A program made the translations under genes and the position numbers. This document shows, piece after piece, positions 1 through 11,599 of a DNA stretch of 64,000 bases (position 1 is its first letter; the number at the start of each line of letters is the position of its first letter). The DNA is from Lithodes maja. Its lineage: Eukaryota; Arthropoda; Malacostraca; Decapoda; Lithodidae. The stretch spans positions 1 to 64,000 of the forward strand of contig JBAKBP010000703.1 in the NCBI GenBank assembly GCA_037953745.1, in the 5' to 3' direction. The notes below the pieces were generated by a model. It had not been told where the DNA came from, did not search any database, and saw nothing but the letters and a program-made list of their open reading frames with translations.

Positions 1-114
1 CTGTGGTCGAGCCTGGGATCAGGCTTCCTGTGTTATTCCCGGCGAAGGGGGCTCCACACAGTTATCTAGGTGACCATGCTGACACCTGTTGGACATGGTT
101 TTCTCGGCTTTTCA

Positions 115-963
115 AAGCCATTGAAACAATGCTGTCTGTTTGTTTGGTCTTTCCCTCCCGGCGTCCTTTTTACAAAGAGGTCTGGGGCAGGTATAATTGG
201 TTTGACATTGCATATAAAACCCGGCGGTTGTACCTTCGGGTGGTTATATTAACGGATTTGCGATTCGCGATAATTTGCCAAACAATTGATTGATACAATA
301 GGGTATCACGGCCTTCAAGACGGCGATCTATGAGCTTCTGGGAGAAGCCGGATTAGAGATAAAGATAGGCTTAGACTTTTTATGGGATAAAAAGATGCCT
401 GAATCTTACTAGTGTTTCAAGTGTAAAAGGATACTTGAAAGACTTCATCTTTAAAAAAGATATGCTTCATCTTTACGAGGATTCAGAAGTTATGCTTAAT
501 TCTTTTGGACAGGTAAAAGATATGCTGAAATCTTTAATAAGCCATTGAAACAATGCTGTTTGTTTGTTTAGTCTTTCCCTCCCGGCGACCTTTTTACAAA
601 AAAGGTCTGGGGCAGGTACAATTGGTTTGACATTGCATATAAAACCCGGCGGTGGTACCTTCGGGTGGTTATATTAACTGATTTGCAATCACGATAATTT
701 GCCAAACAATTGATTGATACAATAGGGTATCACGGCCTTCAAGACGGCGATCTATGAGGGCTTCTGGGAAAAGCCGGATTAGCGATTGAGATAGGCTTAG
801 ACTTTTTATGGGATAAAAAGATGCCGGAATCTTACTAGTGTTTCAAGTGTAAAGGAATACTTGAAAGACTTCATCTTTAATAAAGATATGCTTCATCTTT
901 ATGAGGATTCAGATGATATGCTTAAATCTTCTGGACAGGTAAAGATATCCTGAAATCTTTAAT
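115..963. repeat. 424-bp tandem duplication, two units
   Basis: Two head-to-tail copies (about 115-538 and 539-963) begin with the same AAGCCATTGAAACAATGCTG word and stay closely similar to their ends, differing by scattered substitutions and small indels. Each unit closes with several short AAAGATATGCTTCATCTTT-like words that are partly self-complementary. No coding potential is convincing. Positions 1-114 lead into the array and hold nothing I recognise. The unit could be a satellite monomer or a duplicated piece of a transposon; the window does not decide. Confidence 0.85.
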
Positions 964-1071
964 ATGAAACTAAAGGAAAAACGAAAAGTAATGGTGGAGT
1001 GCTACGGTTCGTTGACCGGCGGTTTTGTGGCACATATTTTGTACCATTTTTTGGGTGTAACCCTATGAGCA

Positions 1072-1559
1072 TTAACCCTCCAGCCCCGGCTATGTATTAT
1101 ATATATATTCCTCGAAATCCGGGTGTTTTGGCCGAAAAACGTCTAGGCTAGGCTACCGTATATTCGTTAATCAGACTGCTTCCCGCATTCCTGCGCATCC
1201 CCAAGCGTAGCTGTGTTATTTACCTGTAGAATGGCATTAAGTAGAGCTCTCTAAGTCAACTGGTTGAGCTGTGATGATGATTTCATTGGAGATAACTTTA
1301 TGGCCAAAACAGCCACTTTACACCACTTTTCGATACCTAACAACAACATACAGGCACACACGAACAAGCGACGCTCTCCTTCTTGTGGCCGGAGATGCGG
1401 AGCGTCGGTCCAGCCGGCTGTTGTTTACATGCGTCGGACCGACGCCTCGCACACGAAGCTCACAGGCTTTCAACCACTGGGCGTTCAAGAGGCCATCCGG
1501 GTTCCTGTTACATGCTTTTTTATGGGCGTTCAAGAGCCCATCCGGGAACGGAGGGTTAA
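1072..1559 (+). mobile_element. TTAA-flanked MITE (piggyBac-like), family T1 copy 1
   Basis: A 480-bp non-coding element is bounded by TTAA on both sides. Its inverted ends start CCCTCC and end GGAGGG. Internal blocks recur in four other places in this window: a CCTAGG-rich core beside ACGTCTAGG, a block with GAGTAGAGCTCTCTAAG-type sequence, and a block with GTTTACATGCGTCGGAC. TTAA duplication with CCC-starting ends is the signature of piggyBac-type elements. No transposase is present, so this is a non-autonomous copy. Confidence 0.8.
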
Positions 1560-1989
1560 TCCCCGGAAATTTCTCTTTCCAGGGCAGAGAGTTCCGGTGT
1601 TGCACCAGGTGACCAGGTAGTTCTCGGGGGCGGGGTAGTTTTCCCCCAGTCTCGGTCATTGTCGGCACTTGAACCTCTCATTGCTGTAGTGTTCAACGCC
1701 GTTAAGCTCAGGTATCCCTATATTAATTTTATTTTGTTAATGAAATAATTTAATAACTGATTCATAATAAACATATATATTTTCTATGATTATATTATGA
1801 TAATATTGTTTATTTATAGTAATTTATTTGAATACAATTAAATATAAATTAAATTAATTAGTATACTTTATGTGATTTTGCTCACCAGCTCTGCTTTCAA
1901 TGTGTTAATGAGCTATGGGAGCTTTTAATTATCATAAACCTTTACAGGGCTCTCTTTCAGAGAGTATACCGAGCTCGCAAGCGAGGGAC
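1560..1989. other. AT-rich stretch, no gene seen
   Basis: After the MITE comes a short mixed segment, then strongly AT-rich DNA around 1720-1900. I see no ORF, RNA gene or terminal repeat. If the adjacent DIRS-like element once had a left terminal repeat here, it is no longer recognisable. Confidence 0.5.
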
Positions 1990-2011
1990 AGCCACAGCCA
2001 AGGTACTGTAT

Positions 2012-3050
2012 ATGGCGATACTCACAGTCCTGGCAGGACAGAACACATCCCTTTGTGACTCAACTAGTGCTGACGTCCACCGGGATGCCGATGTACCATC
2101 TTCTATCCCAGTTTTAACATGGCAACATGTGGAGGTCCCGGCTTCGGCGGGATCTTCCCATAATAAACCAGACTTAACGGATAAAGAACAACGATCTCTG
2201 GTCTCAGAGATGGAGGTTGAAGAGTCCAGTCACCTTCTAGGCGACTCTCAGGGTACTGTCGAATCTCCACGGAGTTCGTCATCGGCTAGGTATGTACCGG
2301 CGGAAGAGATTGATGGACTACTATTGAATGCACTTAATAGGTTCTTTGGCCCTACGCCGGAAACTCCTTTTGATACGGGAGATCCCGCGATGTCGACGAA
2401 TGTGCGACCTCTGGCTACATCCTTTGCTTTAGCTAAAAATACCTAACCATCCGCTTGTGTCAGTGTTACGGAAATGTTTTGGATGTTCATATTAAGGACA
2501 TTCCAAGTTATTATAACCATGACTTATTCTTCCCACCAAATCCCTCCAGAACGCCATTCTTGGTTATCTCTTCTGGTTTTTGGTGCCGGCGGAGTCCCCT
2601 CTGCTTGACTGCCACCCCCCAAATAATCAATTTGGGCGAATTATAAGCTCCTTTAGCACGTCTTCCCCAGCTTACATAGACCGCGAGTTTAGGTTAAGAG
2701 GGAAAGCGTTTAAACTGTTTTCGCAATATCTGGTTCCCAGCAAGTAACAAAGTCTCTGTTACGCTCTTCTCAGGCAATAGAAGCCGCGGAAGTCAGGAAA
2801 GCCATTGAACTTTCCCGGCGCTTGCTTCTCCAGACTTCCATCCAAGTCTTTAGGAGATATTCGGACGGCCTTATTAGAGGCAGTTCGAGCAAGGCAGGAT
2901 CTGAGGATGTTCGTAGTGAAGAAACTTCTTGACCGTATTGCAAGCCAAGTAGTTCGGTCTCCAGTTCTAATTCCTTCTTTGATTTCACCAGCAGTTTGGA
3001 AGACTGTTTTCAATTTGGCACAAGTATTCAAGCAAGGTCCCCGCAAGCCC
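2012..3050 (+). pseudogene. DIRS family B gag-like remnant
   Basis: An open stretch of 144 codons (2012-2446) is acidic and Ser-rich. It is followed by degenerate sequence, then by another readable piece around 2750-2930 (RSSQAIEAAEVRKAIELSRR) rich in Arg, Ala and Leu. Stops and frame changes separate the pieces. The position directly upstream of RT homology in a DIRS-like element supports a gag-like ORF1. I do not recognise a named domain. The junction with RT near 3040 lacks the N-terminal half of RT that copy 2 retains, so a deletion has occurred. Confidence 0.5.
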
Positions 3051-3931
3051 TGATGCCCTTGTTAGAACAAGGGATCAGGGTCTGGTGGTATCTGGGCGAC
3101 TAACTGGTGGTGGCAGAAACAAAACTTACGCATCATTCATGTCTACGTTACGTTAAACCATCTCTTATCTCTAGGATTCAAGGTCAACTTAGTAAAAGTC
3201 AAACCCTTGTTCCCCCACGAGTATTTCAGGGGATAGGGCTGGTCGAGGACACAGCTTCTCTCACTCTGAGTCAGAGTGTGGACACTCGAAACAGATTTCG
3301 CAAAAACTGTTTATGTTTCTCCACAGTCTGACTACGACACAGAGACTTTGGGAATCTCTAGTCGGTTCTCTCAACTGGGTTCAGCTAACTGTTAAGTTGG
3401 GCTGGTTGTAAGTCTAACGTTTAATCTTGGAGGGCAACAAATTTTTCCCACTATTACCGGCGGGGATAGTATGGCCTATCCCAACGTTATTACACAACTT
3501 ACTAGCGGTTTGGGCGACGAGAGAAATGTTGCACGAAGTCATGTCATGACCCTCTCCTCCGCCGTCGGTATGGGTGGACATGGATGCGTCAGGAACGATA
3601 GGTTGGGGCTTTTAGTCAAACCTCGGGCATCAGGGTCAAATGTTTTGGTCCCATTTAGAAATCTTCCACATCAATGTCAAAGACTTACTAGTCCCCTTAT
3701 CTGTCCTTCAGGCTCACGGCTCTGCTTTACGGGGCAAGTCGCTGGCCTTCAGAATGGACAATCTGAATGTGGTTCACTGTATTCAGAAACAAGGGTCAAT
3801 GAGATCTCGGAAGTGGCTAAACGTGTCAGAAAAGATTTTTATACTAGCCAACAGGCTGGACATTCATCTTCACACATCTTATCTCCCAGGCGTAGCAAAC
3901 TTCTGGGCAGACGCTCTGTCTCAGACACAAA
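3041..3931 (+). pseudogene. DIRS family B RT and RNase H remnant
   Basis: The RT active-site region reads YLGD followed by a stop, where family-B copy 2 has YLDDW; the second catalytic Asp and the following Trp codon are lost. Downstream, scattered stops break the thumb region. RNase H is clearer at about 3570-3931: WVDMDAS-like start, HINVKDLLVPL, RMDNLNVVHCIQKQGS and ADALS motifs. The frame is then cut by the CR1-like LINE. Removing the LINE and one copy of its ACAAA target duplication lets the frame run on into the methyltransferase-like domain at 8490. Confidence 0.85.
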
Positions 3932-3932
3932 T

Positions 3933-5544
3933 ATGGCTGACTTTGATGGATTTGAAGTCGGTGAGACCGAGGGCATTCTAGGGAAAATTATATGTGAGCT
4001 GAATGACATTAAAAGGTGGAAGGAGGATATGCAGGAGTGGAAGGTGAGTGTTAGTTCACAGATTGAGGCTATATGTTCAATATGTGGTGCTCAGGCTGGG
4101 GACATCGAGCCTGGACAAGATTTGAGTCGGGCTAGCCTAAAAGAAATTCAAACTCATATGGGGCAACTCCGGGACGAAAATGAAGCTTTAAGATTGCAAC
4201 TTGAAGAATACAAAGGGCAAACCAAGGAAATGAAAACACATGTGGAGGAGATTAAGGAGAAACACAATAAATGGGTTAATGACGAAGGAGGAAAAGTGAA
4301 GGAAGTGGCAATGAAGGAAATCATGGAGGAACAAAAGAAACAATCAGAAAGGGAAAATAAAGATTTAGAATCAGTGGTAGTAAAGGCTATGAGGAGAAAT
4401 GAACAGGTCCTGCGTGAAACAATAGATAGAAATAAGTGTATTATTGTATTTGGGGATATAGAGGAGCACATTATTGAGAGGAAAGCTAGGAATAAGGAAG
4501 AAATTAATAAGGTAAAAACATTGATCAAGCATGTCGATGAAGAAGGAAACAACTGGACAGATGATATTGAAGAAGTTAGGAGAATGGGTAAATATAGTAA
4601 GGGAAACACAAGGCCAATGAGAGTGCAGTTTAGGTCTAGGGTAACAGTGGATGCAATAATGAACGTAACATGGAGACTTTAACCCTTCCTACCCGGGCTG
4701 CCTTAGGTAAGGACAGCACGAAAGAAGGGCCGCTACCCCGGTACCTTGCCTTATCTAAGGCATGAGCTTAATAGCCTAATTAAGCTTGGTCCGAACGCGA
4801 CCGTGCGTACGACGTATGTCCAACAAACCCAAGCGTTCGTCACCGCACACCTCCAAAATCAAGAAGGAGAAGACTCCTCAATGTTATTGTTATGACGTCA
4901 TGACGAAATTAGTGTCTAAAAAGCCCCCATATTGGCAACATCTCTGCAATATTGGCTCCACTGAAATCGTCATCACAAACTGAACCAGTTGACTTACAGA
5001 GCTCTACTCAATGCCAAAATACAGATTGAAAACACGCACTACAGATTATAGATGAGTGGGAAAGTTCTAGCAGTGAAAAATAAACATAAATACGGTAGCC
5101 TAGCCTAGGCCTAGACGTTTTTCGGCCCATATCGCCCGCGGGTAGGGGGCGACCGTCATTAGCTAAGACTGCCTCCGGTGGTAAGGAAGGGTTAACTTGA
5201 CCAGCAAGTTTAAGAAAATTACAATTAGAAAAGACATGAGTATTGAGGATCGAAACATAAAAGAATTGCAAACCGAGGCAAATGTAAAGAATGGAGAAAG
5301 GACGAAAGAAGACGAAAAGAAGTTTTTCTGGAGAGTGTGGGAGGGAAAACTCAAGAAATGGTATATAAAGCGAAGGGACGAAGTAGGGAGGGAAAGGGAG
5401 ATGGTGCGGGTGACGGGGGAGAAGGCAGAGAGAGGGGAGGTGGAAATAGAGAGAGAAACAGTCCAAGTGGAGGCAGAGGGAGGGGAGGTGGAAACGGAGC
5501 GAGAAACAGTCCAGGTGGAGACAAGAGAAGAGGAGACAAGCTAG
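3933..5544 (+). pseudogene. CR1-group LINE ORF1, split by a MITE
   Basis: The ORF1 protein starts MADFDGFEVGETEG and has a long charged coiled-coil-like region at about 4150-4420, rich in Glu, Lys and Leu. A segment then reads KCIIVFGDIEE, matching the ESGVEEK-like region of the LINE copy at 17913-19250; this kind of ORF1 is thought to bind LINE RNA. The frame stops inside the MITE at 4679-5195 and resumes at 5197 with TSKFKKITIRKDMS. Simple excision at TTAA leaves a one-base mismatch in frame, so an extra indel exists. The C-terminal part overlaps ORF2 and is Arg/Gly/Glu-rich. Confidence 0.8.
4679..5195 (-). mobile_element. TTAA-flanked MITE, family T1 copy 2
   Basis: 509 bp between TTAA sites. 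The ends are CCCTTCCTACC and GGTAAGGAAGGG, so the inverted repeat is clear. Its internal CCTAGG core and GAGCTCTACTCAA block are the reverse complement of those in the copy at 1072, so it lies in the opposite orientation. It sits inside LINE ORF1. Confidence 0.9.
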
Positions 5545-8454
5545 GAAATAAATTGGGAGGGATACGTACAAAAAAGAAAGGAACGGGCAGGGACGAGAAA
5601 AATAGGGAAAATACTGGAAACGCTAAGTTCATGTATACAAATATTGATGGGTTAATTTCCAAAAAGATTGAGTTTGACGAATATGTAAAGAGAGAGAGGC
5701 CCGGGGTAGTATGTTTGACTGAAACTAAGCTTAACCAGTAGGTAGACACGAATATAATTAGTTGTGCAGGATACAGTACATGGAGAAGAGACAGGTTAGG
5801 AAAGCTAGGAGGAGGAGTGTTGATCATGGTAGATAATAAAATTACTGCTAAAGAATTAAAACTTGGTGATAGCATTGCTGAAGTGGTAGCAGTTGAAATT
5901 GAGGATAATGATAGGTCAAAATTGGACATTGTATCAATGTATTTACCTCCTAAGACTAAATCTTGGAGCAACGATGAATATAATGAATTAATTTTGGAAA
6001 CCTTGCGTATGTTAGAAATTATTTGTAAAAGGAAAAATAGGCTTATTCTTGCAGGGGACTTTAATTGCGGGGAGGTGGATTGGGAATGTTTGGATGCGGG
6101 TTCAAATGAAAATACTTGGGGTAGCAAATTTCTTGAACTAACAATGGGGTATCTATTAACACAACACGTTATGGAAAATACAAGATTTAGAGGAGGTGAT
6201 GAACCATCAAGACTTGACTTATTATTCACCAAAGACCCCCAAGGAATAAAGAACCTAACATATTTGAGTCCCATGGGAAAAAGCGATCATGCTGTGATTG
6301 AATTTGAATTGACAGTGGAATTTCTGGAAGGCAGAGAGGAGGAACATAGGGAATATAGACTAAATTATAGTAAGGCGGATTATGAATCATTACGAGGATA
6401 CTTTGCAAATATAGATTGGTCATTTATTGAGCAAGAACAGAATATTCAGGTAAAATACACCATGTTACTAGACATTTACAGGGAGGGGGTAGATAAATAT
6501 GTACCAACATTTATGGATAGAAAGCTGGCTAAGGAGAAAGAGTGGTTTAACATGCGATGTCACATTGCCCAGAACAAAAAGGACTCTGCATGGAATAAAG
6601 TGAGAAGGAGACACTGAGGAAAAATGGGATGAGTATAAGAATGCTAGAAACAACTATGTCAAGACTATAAGAGAGGAGAAAAAGAACTTTGAAAAAGATA
6701 TAGTAAACAAATGTAATAAAGAACCCAAACTGTTCTATAGTTATATCAACGGAAAAACTAAAATAAAGGACAAAATAACAAAGCTTAGGGTAGAGGGTCA
6801 ATTATATGAAGACACAGTGGGTATGTGTGAAATTATGAATGATACATTAACATCCGTGTTTGTGGAGGAGGATGACTATGTAGAACCTGTGGTGGAATTG
6901 AACGAGATACAGGGACTAGAGTCGATAGAAGTCAACAAGGATGAACTAAAATCATTGTTGGAAGAATTGGACGTGAGAAAATCTATGGGCCCAGATAACA
7001 TTGCTGGATGGGTATTAAGAGAATGTTCTGAACAACTAGTGAGACCTATTTTTAATATTGTTCAACACTCATTAAACAAGGGGGAACTTCCCTAAGAATG
7101 GAAACAAGCAAATATAACTCCAATATATAAAAGTGCAAATAAAGAAGACCCGCTAAATTATCGACCGGTATCCTTAACGAGTGTTATATGCAAGCTTTGT
7201 GAAAAGATTATTAGAAAAAGATGGGTGGGTATGTTGGAGGAGAGGGAAATAATTTCAAGCAAGCAGTTCCGGTTCAGAAAAGGTCATTCGTGTACCACAA
7301 ATTTGTTGAGTTACTATGATAGGGTAATTGACATTGTACAAGGGAGGGAGGGGTGGGTAGATTGTATTTACTTAGATTTCAAGAAGGCATTTGATAAGGT
7401 GCCTCATAAGAGATTGTTGTGGAAGCTCAGGACTGTGGGGCGGGTTGAGGGAGTATTATTAAAGTGGATGGAAAACTATTTAATTGGGAGGGAAATGCGA
7501 ACAGTAATAAAAGGAAAGTTCTCCTCGTGGAAAAGGGTAAAAAGCGAAGTGCCTCAAGGATCGGTGTTGGCCCCAATCATGTTTTTGGTTTTCATCAACG
7601 ACCTTCAAATGGGAATAGGCTCATATATATCTATGTTTGCTGATGATGCAAAATTAATGAAGCATATTACAAGTAGGAGTAGTTGTGAAGAATTACAGAG
7701 AGACCTAGATAAGTTATATGAGTGGAGTCAAACTTGGAAAATGGAATTCAACACGAGTAAGTGTCAGGTTCTTGAGATGGGAAAAAGTAAATATAGACCT
7801 TCTTGGGGATATAAAATAGGAGATGAAATAATTAGTAAAGCTGTGAAAGCAAAAGACCTAGGGGTAGTTGTGGCAGACAGCTTGTCACCTGAACAGCATA
7901 TAAATAAAATAACTGGTGAAACCTATGCAGTGTTGACTAACATGAGAATAGCTCTGAATTATTTAGATGAAGAGATGTTAGCAAAAATAATAGGGACAAT
8001 AATACGACCAAGACTGGAGTATGCAGCAGTGGTGTGGTCTCCACACCTTATAAAACATAATAAAAAACTGGAAAGAGTTCAGAGAGTTGCCACTAAGATG
8101 ATAGCTAACCTTAGAGACCTGCCTTATGAGGAGAGATTGGAGAGGCTAAAGCTGCCAACGCTGAGGGAGAGGAGAGAGAGAGGTGACATAATCATGATGT
8201 TTAAGTGTGTGAAAGGTTTTGAGAAGATCGACAAGGGAGATTTTGTGGTGAGGGACGAGGGAAGAACCATGGGTCATGATTGTAAGTTGAGGAAAGTTAT
8301 ATGTAAGTCTGATGTAAGAAAGTTCAGCTTCCCGTATAGAAGCATTGAGTGTTGGAATAAGTTGGATGGGGAGGTGGTGGGAGCAAGAAATATCCAAACT
8401 TTTAAAGCAAAATTGGATAAATGTAGAGAGAGAGACAGGACAACACGAGCTTAG
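5337..8454 (+). pseudogene. CR1-group LINE ORF2: endonuclease and reverse transcriptase
   Basis: Endonuclease motifs in order: YTNIDGLISKK, CLTETKL, AGDFNCGEVDW, RLDLLFT and KSDHAVIE (about 5630-6300). RT motifs follow: LNYRPVSLTS, YLDFKKAFDKVPHKR, PQGSVLAPIMF and the catalytic MFADDA (about 7140-7660). The C-terminal domain ends at 8454. A TAG at 5739-5741 and a TAA at 7093-7095 interrupt otherwise continuous frames, and a frame change near 6610 separates endonuclease from RT. All catalytic motifs are intact, so the damage looks modest and recent relative to the DIRS host. Confidence 0.9.
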
Positions 8455-8486
8455 GCTCAAATCCTGTATACTACAATTAGGTGAGT

Positions 8487-8848
8487 ACAAAGCACATCAG
8501 TAGAATGGGCACTCTTGCGTGTGCGGAGCATTACCATCCACAAGTGGATTTGTTTGCGTCTGAGAAAACTCACAAACTCCCACTGTACCTCACCCGCCGG
8601 ACGATAACGCCGGCGGGCGGACCTGACGCTCTGATGACGGACGAGAACAGGTTGAGTTCCTTTTATCTATTTTCCGCCGCCAGACGCGTCTCTAATGTGC
8701 CACGTAGTAAACGAACTACAGGATTAGCGAGGCGTAGTCTCGCTAATCGCGCCCCTGTGGCCGGCGCAGTGTGGTACCAGCATTTGAACACGTGGTGCAC
8801 GCACCCAGTGTCACTCCCGGTCGGGTTGTTCCACTTAGAACACAATTA
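8487..8848 (+). pseudogene. DIRS family B methyltransferase-like domain remnant
   Basis: Resumes the DIRS frame after the LINE: SVEWAL, then QVDLFASEKT, LPLYL and GGPDALM, and an altered version of the PPP and PLWPAQAWY motifs seen in family A. In DIRS elements this segment between RNase H and recombinase is usually described as an adenine-methyltransferase-like (Dam-like) domain. The region is frame-broken and certainly inactive here. The alignment to family A (28290-28600) is by eye. Confidence 0.65.
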
Positions 8849-8870
8849 GCAACCTAGAAACCTCGCGGAC

Positions 8871-10234
8871 TTGTTCATTATGGACATTCAGGAGGCCAAG
8901 TGGCTAGCACCATATGGTAGCGACGTGACCAAGATATTCACAAATCAATATACCCAGTCTACAAAGCGACAGTTTCAATCGCATTGGCAAGATTTTACGT
9001 CTTGGATTCTTAGAACAAAAACAAACTGTGCCCTCGGTGGCGTTGGTTGTTAATTGTTTAATGTATCTGTTCATGCAGAAACATTTATCTGAAATTGATT
9101 TATGTGGGCAGGTTTTAAACTCCGCCCACCTCCCCATCAGCTCAGGCCTTCATGGTCTCTGGACAAAGCATCGTCGTTATTCTCGTTCCTGTATGTACCA
9201 ATGACTGCAGATTTTACAAAAGGGCAGTATTCCTTTTGGCTTTGGCTACCGGGAACAGAGTATCTGAGCTGGCGGCGATGAGCAACACACCTAATTGCCT
9301 CAGGTTTGATAGGCTTCATGAGTGTATTCACATTGCACCTTCCCCAGGATTCATAGCCAAGAATGAGCACAGTGAACACGTGACAGTGTGGTAATCCCGA
9401 CACTGACTTACGGAAGCGAAGCATGGACGTTGGTTGAGAGACTCAGACCAAGAGTGAGAGCAGTGGAAATGAATTACTTAAGGAGTGCGTGCGGAGTTAC
9501 ATGGAGGGATAGACAGACTAATGAGGAAGTAAGAAGGAGGTGTGGTGTGGAGGTAGATGTGCTGGAAAGTGTGAAAAGGAACAACTTGAGATGGTTCGGC
9601 CATATGGAACGTATGGAAAGCGAGAGAATGACTAAGAGGGTGTACGAGAGCGAGGTGGAGGGACAGAGGGGGAGAGGTAGACTGAATATGAGGTGGAAGG
9701 ATGGAGTGAGGAACTATATGAACGAAGGCGGTGCTGGTTGGGAGGAGGGGCGTCGACTGACTGGGGACAGAGGTGCATGGGGGCGGTTCGTTCGTGGCCA
9801 CCCCTTCGGGGATCACGGCGTCGGGCAATAGATAGATAGAACATGTGTTTTCAGAGTTCACGGTGCCGGCGTTAAAAAGGGGAAAGGTGCGCCATCTTTT
9901 TTGCCCAGTGTAAGCTCTAACCAAATATTTAAGAATGGCACCTCTAAATCACCAGGGTGCTTTATGGGTCGCAAGTCCGGGTAAACGCTTGATGGAGCAT
10001 ACACTGGCTTCTCTCTTGGTCGAGGACTTTAAAGAGAAGAATCCCAGCGTTGTGGGTAAGACCCACGATTTACGCAAGGGGACAGCCTCTTTACGTTTCC
10101 TTAATAATCTTTCGATGGAAGTTATTAAGTCCACACAGTTGTGGGCCTCTAATCAGGAGTTTTTGACTCAATACCTTTCAGTAGCTCTAGACAAACCTTC
10201 CTTGCCATGTATAGCTTTATGGCAGAGGGTCTAG
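8871..10234 (+). pseudogene. DIRS family B tyrosine recombinase, interrupted
   Basis: The N-terminal core-binding part reads YTQSTKRQFQSHW (about 8950). The catalytic part has ATGNRVSELAAMS (first Arg), then after the RTE fragment HDLRKGTASLRF (His-x-x-Arg box) and FLTQYLSVALDK (probable Tyr nucleophile), ending at the stop at 10234. Stops and an indel lie near 9050. Removing the RTE fragment at 9383-9838 and one copy of its target duplication gives EHVFSEF, exactly the reading in family-B copy 2 (EHCDHVFSEF). The catalytic residues survive although the ORF does not. Confidence 0.85.
9383..9838 (+). mobile_element. 5'-truncated RTE-like LINE 3' fragment
   Basis: Encodes the C-terminal part of the RT protein found at 37037-39265 (TYGSEAWTLVERLRP and RWFGHMERMESERMT) and ends GGCAATAGATAGATA. 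It is flanked by GAACACGTG (9374-9382) and GAACATGTG (9839-9847), a 9-bp target duplication with one C/T difference. It interrupts the DIRS recombinase gene. Confidence 0.92.
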
Positions 10235-10929
10235 GTGGCCCTTTTAGTCACGTTTTGTTTAAATTCAAGAAAAAGGGGGGGGAAGGGTGCAGTCAGTGTG
10301 ACATAGGACACCCTAGACCCCTCCGGAGTATGTGTTCGGAACATACGAGCTGTGATACTGTTTGTAGGCATTGTATTATAAAATTTCTCTGTAGTATTCA
10401 TTGCAGGAAATTATGCTAAAGGCCAATAGTAGTGTTACAACAATTCTTGTTGTAAGTAGCCTTGGCTGTGAAGCATTAGATTTTTGAGAAATCTCGGTAG
10501 TTGCAACTACGACTTTTACTTTTGAAGTACTGTACTGTAATTACTTCTCCATAAGTACACGAGTTCAGTACTTCTACGAATGTACAAGAATTCATTTTTG
10601 TTTGGTTATTTTTAGGAATATATCCATTAGTTAATGGGGTTTATATGTGCACATGTAAACTTATAAGTTTCTAGTTTTCACCACTTACTTTAAGTGGGGT
10701 GCCTTCTTAACTAGCAGATCTGTGTACAGAGTCTCAGAGTTAACCCTTTTTCAAGCAGGCTTCTTTGAAGCACGCTCCTGCTTGTACCCCTTTTTGAAGA
10801 TTTAGGCTGTATAAAGTTTATGCACCCGAATATCTCTTTTTTTACAAAAGTAAGAATACTATGTGGTTGTTTGATTATCTGCTTTTCTAGAGTTATGATA
10901 TGATTACGAATGTCCCCCTCCAGTCTTAG
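10235..10929. other. 3' non-coding part of DIRS family B copy 1
   Basis: No ORF is convincing. It follows the recombinase stop and precedes the internal complementary region, so it is the 3' untranslated part of the element. TTAACCC at about 10741 resembles a MITE end but has no partner. Confidence 0.6.
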
Positions 10930-11050
10930 AAATCAGGCATGTTCGTCAATGATGGAGGGGCCACTAATAAATTATAGGTTTGACTCCTGTAAGGAGATAA
11001 AGAAAACCTAATATTTAGTAGTGGCCCCGTAATCATTGACGACTGGGGCC
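10930..11050. repeat. Internal complementary region of DIRS family B
   Basis: A strongly palindromic block whose two halves each carry CAATGA next to GGGGCCACT or AGTGGCCCC. Its second half (AGGTTTGACTCCTGTAAGGAG onward) is the reverse complement of the right terminus at about 11394-11470. In DIRS1-type elements such a region templates completion of the ends. The first half should complement the lost left terminus. Confidence 0.8.
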
Positions 11051-11062
11051 CTCCCGACCATC

Positions 11063-11470
11063 CCCTTCCCATTCGTTGATGTATTGAGGATTTTGGTTTA
11101 CTTGATATGTCAGTGAAGGAAGAATGACGCCTGCAGTAGCGTCTGGTCAAAAGATCCACACAAGTACATCCACGATATGATGGAAAGCTTATTGAATAGT
11201 TATTCTTATTTTCTTTTTGTTTTTATTTTTTACGAAGTTTTTTCGTAGTGAGAACCCAATTCATTATGACTGAAGCCATGAGTGAGGTCGCGTGCGCTCG
11301 TGATGAAGGCTCCTCAAATTTTAAATGCTCTGCGCGGTAGATTCAAACTACGGCGGATGAGTGTTTGAAGAGGGTGCCTTATGTAATAGGCATGTTCGTC
11401 AATGATTACGGGGCCACTACTAAATATTAGGTTTTCTTTATCTCCTTACAGGAGTCAAACCTATAATTTA
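11063..11470. repeat. Right terminal region of DIRS family B copy 1
   Basis: Matches in reverse complement the DNA at about 12204-12600 of copy 2. It ends in a hairpin-forming segment: outer arms TAAATATTAGGTTT and AAACCTATAATTTA, inner arms CTCCT and AGGAG. The same segment occurs in the internal complementary region. The right boundary near 11470 is set by where copies 1 and 2 stop matching. Confidence 0.75.
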
Positions 11471-11599
11471 GGCTTAGGCCGCCACCCGTGTATGATCCAG
11501 ACTTTTCCGTGTTGTGGCTGACTTTGGAACTATTGGGGTTACCGTATCCAAATGAATCCGTGTATAAAAAACGTGTGTATATCGAGACCTGACTGTACA

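Larger units (their letters stand above)
3932..8486 (+). mobile_element. CR1-group LINE, copy 1, inserted in DIRS family B
   Basis: A non-LTR retrotransposon with a coiled-coil ORF1, then an ORF2 with apurinic endonuclease and reverse transcriptase. It is flanked by ACAAA (3927-3931 and 8487-8491). It starts at or just before the ORF1 ATG (3933), so the 5' UTR is missing. The 3' end is ACAATTAGGTGAGT with no poly(A), in line with CR1-type elements. Lesions: a TTAA MITE in ORF1, a stop at 5739, a frameshift near 6610 and a stop at 7093. A 5'-truncated close relative lies at 35239-37024. The clade assignment within the Jockey superfamily is by motif only. Confidence 0.9.
1990..11470 (+). mobile_element. 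DIRS-like retrotransposon, family B copy 1, decayed and nested
   Basis: The order is gag-like remnant, RT, RNase H, methyltransferase-like domain, tyrosine recombinase, internal complementary region (about 10930-11050) and right end (to about 11470), as in DIRS1-type elements. It is interrupted by a CR1-like LINE (3932-8486) and an RTE 3' fragment (9383-9838). An internal deletion seems to have fused the gag tail directly to the second half of the RT. No left inverted repeat was found, so the 5' boundary is uncertain. A second, minus-strand copy of the family lies at 12204-22187. Confidence 0.85.

Noticed and set aside
10741..10760. TTAACCC as a MITE end
   Set aside because: No matching inverted end was found within a reasonable distance.
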